Source: Maribacter sp. (GTDB lineage Bacteria; Bacteroidota; Bacteroidia; Flavobacteriales; Flavobacteriaceae). Taken from it: a stretch of DNA of 5,885 nt. Both the position numbers and the translations under genes were made by a program. Location of the stretch: the NCBI GenBank assembly GCA_003232155.1, contig QILY01000014.1:1-5885 (forward strand). Direction: 5' to 3'. Shown piece after piece: positions 4,469-5,885 of the stretch; within the stretch, counting starts at the first letter, position 1, and each line of letters begins with the position of its first letter. The notes under the pieces were generated by a model. That model saw nothing but the letters and a program-made list of their open reading frames with translations, searched no databases and was not told the DNA's origin.

Positions 4469-5842
4469 TTAATTTTTGCCTTGAACTATCAACTTTTTTG
4501 TTAAATAATTAAATCGAATATACAACATAATCGCTGATGCCGTAAGGCCTATCAATAAACCTATCCATATTCCCGTGCTTTTGAAATCAGTATACAGACC
4601 TAGATAATATGATGTGGGAAAACCAATGAGCCAATAGGCAATAAAAGTGATAAGGGTTGGTACTTTCACATCTTGCAATCCACGTAAAGCACCTAGTACC
4701 ACTACTTGAATTCCATCTGAAATCTGAAAAAATGCGGCTACCAAAAGTAATTCTGCAGCAAGAATAAGAACCTCAGAATTATCGGCCATATTCGTAACAT
4801 CGTCAACATCTAAATATAATGTAGGAAACCAATGTCTACCTATTAAAAAGAGAGCTGCAAATACTACTTGTAATACTAAGGTCAGAAAAAAGATAGACTG
4901 TGCAATACGGCGAAGCTCTTTGAAATTTTTTAGACCTTTTTGGTTACCCACACGAATCATGGCCGCTACGCCCAATCCCATTCCGAACATAAAAGTCATA
5001 CTGCTCAAGTTCAATGCAATTTGATTGGCCGCTTGCGCATTCTTGCCCAAAACCCCACTCAACCATATAGCGGCAGTAAATATGGCCACCTCAAAAAACA
5101 TTTGTAATGCTGAAGGAAAACCTAAACTGATGATTTTGTTCATCACTTTTTTTTCTAACTTCTTAAAGTTAAAACCTGTTACATAGTCATGAAACTTCTT
5201 TTTACTTTTAAGCAAGTACCAGATGTAGACTACCATTAACAGTCTGGCCACCAAAGTACCAATTGCAGCGCCAACAATACCCATTTTAGGAAATCCGAAA
5301 GATCCAAAAATCAATAAATAGTTTAAAACAATATTTACAATGTTAGCAAGAATCGTTGCATACATTGGGTATCGCGTTTGGGATAAACCTTCAGAAAATT
5401 GCTTGAATGCTTGAAAAATGACTAATGGTATTAAAGAAAAAGCCACTAAATCTAAATAAGGCATTGCGAGTTCAACTACTTCTGGGGGTTGTTCCATTAA
5501 ATACATTAAAGGTTTTGCCAGTAGAATAAAGCCAAAAAGAGACAATCCTAACACGGTACATAATACCAAACCATGCTTTAGAGCATTTTTGCCATCAGCT
5601 TTATTATTTGTACCATCAGCTTCAGCAACCAAAGGGGTAATTGCAGTCGAAAACCCAATACCCAATGACATAGCAATGAATACAAAGCTATTGCCCAAAG
5701 AAACTGCAGCAAGCTCAGCAGTACCCAATTGCCCAACCATAATATTATCAGCAAATTGCACAAAAGTATGTCCTAGCATACCCATAATCACGGGTACGGA
5801 CAGTTTTATGTTATATCGGAATTCTTTGGTGTATTTTTTCAA
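4469..5842 (-). CDS. MATE-family multidrug/Na+ (or H+) antiporter, NorM-like
   Basis: This 457-residue protein is the usual MATE length (450-460), with about 12 membrane helices in two homologous halves. Family features include SVPVIMG with P17, FADNIMVGQLG with D32 (corresponding to the conserved Asp of helix 1), and GFPSALQMFFE with E251 (aligned by eye with the key Glu of helix 7 in NorM). Further on are ANQIALN, AAMIRVGNQKG, and ISDGIQVVVLGALRGLQD with D376. MATE pumps export cationic drugs, dyes or metabolites in exchange for Na+ or H+; the coupling ion cannot be read here. Start: no ATG fits. TTG at 5842 gives the expected N-terminus (KKYTKEFRYNIKL); ATT at 5845 and CTG at 5854 are in frame before the upstream stop at 5875-5873. 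It is the only gene of its unit seen in the window, 473 bp away from the next minus-strand gene. Confidence 0.9.
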   Translation of the reverse strand: MKKYTKEFRYNIKLSVPVIMGMLGHTFVQFADNIMVGQLGTAELAAVSLGNSFVFIAMSLGIGFSTAITPLVAEADGTNNKADGKNALKHGLVLCTVLGLSLFGFILLAKPLMYLMEQPPEVVELAMPYLDLVAFSLIPLVIFQAFKQFSEGLSQTRYPMYATILANIVNIVLNYLLIFGSFGFPKMGIVGAAIGTLVARLLMVVYIWYLLKSKKKFHDYVTGFNFKKLEKKVMNKIISLGFPSALQMFFEVAIFTAAIWLSGVLGKNAQAANQIALNLSSMTFMFGMGLGVAAMIRVGNQKGLKNFKELRRIAQSIFFLTLVLQVVFAALFLIGRHWFPTLYLDVDDVTNMADNSEVLILAAELLLVAAFFQISDGIQVVVLGALRGLQDVKVPTLITFIAYWLIGFPTSYYLGLYTDFKSTGIWIGLLIGLTASAIMLYIRFNYLTKKLIVQGKN

Positions 5843-5863
5843 AATGGTTGACAGTTGTTGTTG

Positions 5864-5885
5864 GTTTAAGGTTTAAGGTTTAAGG
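5864..5885. repeat. Heptanucleotide tandem repeat (GTTTAAG)n, at least 3 copies, cut by window edge
   Basis: Units at 5864-5870, 5871-5877 and 5878-5884 are identical, and G5885 begins a fourth. The repeat starts about 22 bp upstream of the proposed MATE start (minus-strand unit CTTAAAC), so it lies in the leader or promoter region. Its full length is unknown because the window ends inside it. Confidence 0.85.

Noticed and set aside
4146..4472. 108-codon plus-strand open frame between the MATE gene and the operon
   Set aside because: Its whole length is translated repeat DNA (half of the MITE-like palindrome, the REP-like palindrome and the CCCCT/AGGGG repeat), with no recognisable protein family and a non-ATG-like context.
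5578..5876. Short open frames on both strands overlapping the 5' part of the MATE gene
   Set aside because: Out-of-frame or antisense shadows of a clear MATE coding sequence, with no domain features of their own.

Overview
The window is AT-rich DNA that looks like a marine Flavobacteriaceae (Bacteroidota) chromosome. The case rests on protein style, A-rich sequence ahead of starts without clear Shine-Dalgarno motifs, and intergenic repeats of a kind I associate with that group (DUF559 remnants with CCTCCCTTT-type repeats, a CGTCTTTGCGAGG palindrome, a TTTAAGG-type heptamer). The genus cannot be fixed from sequence alone.

Layout. Positions 1-1050 (+) hold the 3' end of a membrane-tethered family 2 glycosyltransferase, overlapped by 17 nt by a YbhN/LPG-synthase-TM 'flippase-like' membrane protein that starts at GTG. 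Positions 1051-1536 separate convergent genes and contain a nested inverted-repeat element around the C-terminal remnant of a DUF559 endonuclease-like gene. Positions 3995-1537 (-) form a tight three-gene operon: a 75-aa acidic protein of unknown function, a PAP2-type lipid phosphatase, and an ArnT/PMT-like GT39-type glycosyltransferase (6-nt gap, then an ATGA overlap). Positions 3996-4468 are a mosaic of non-coding repeats, including a 160-bp MITE-like palindrome with 16-bp terminal inverted repeats and a 5-bp flanking duplication. Positions 5842-4469 (-) encode a MATE efflux transporter, with a heptanucleotide tandem repeat just upstream that runs off the window edge.

How the genes may work together (inference). 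The GT2 enzyme could make a polyprenyl-phosphate sugar. The YbhN-like membrane protein may act on or near lipid carriers. The GT39 enzyme would use the lipid-linked sugar on the periplasmic side, and the PAP2 enzyme could dephosphorylate the carrier or a lipid target. This fits a cell-envelope glycosylation or lipid-modification locus in two convergent units. The MATE pump appears unrelated.

I see no defence system, CRISPR array, tRNA or rRNA. The most unusual content is in the two repeat-filled intergenic regions, not in the genes.
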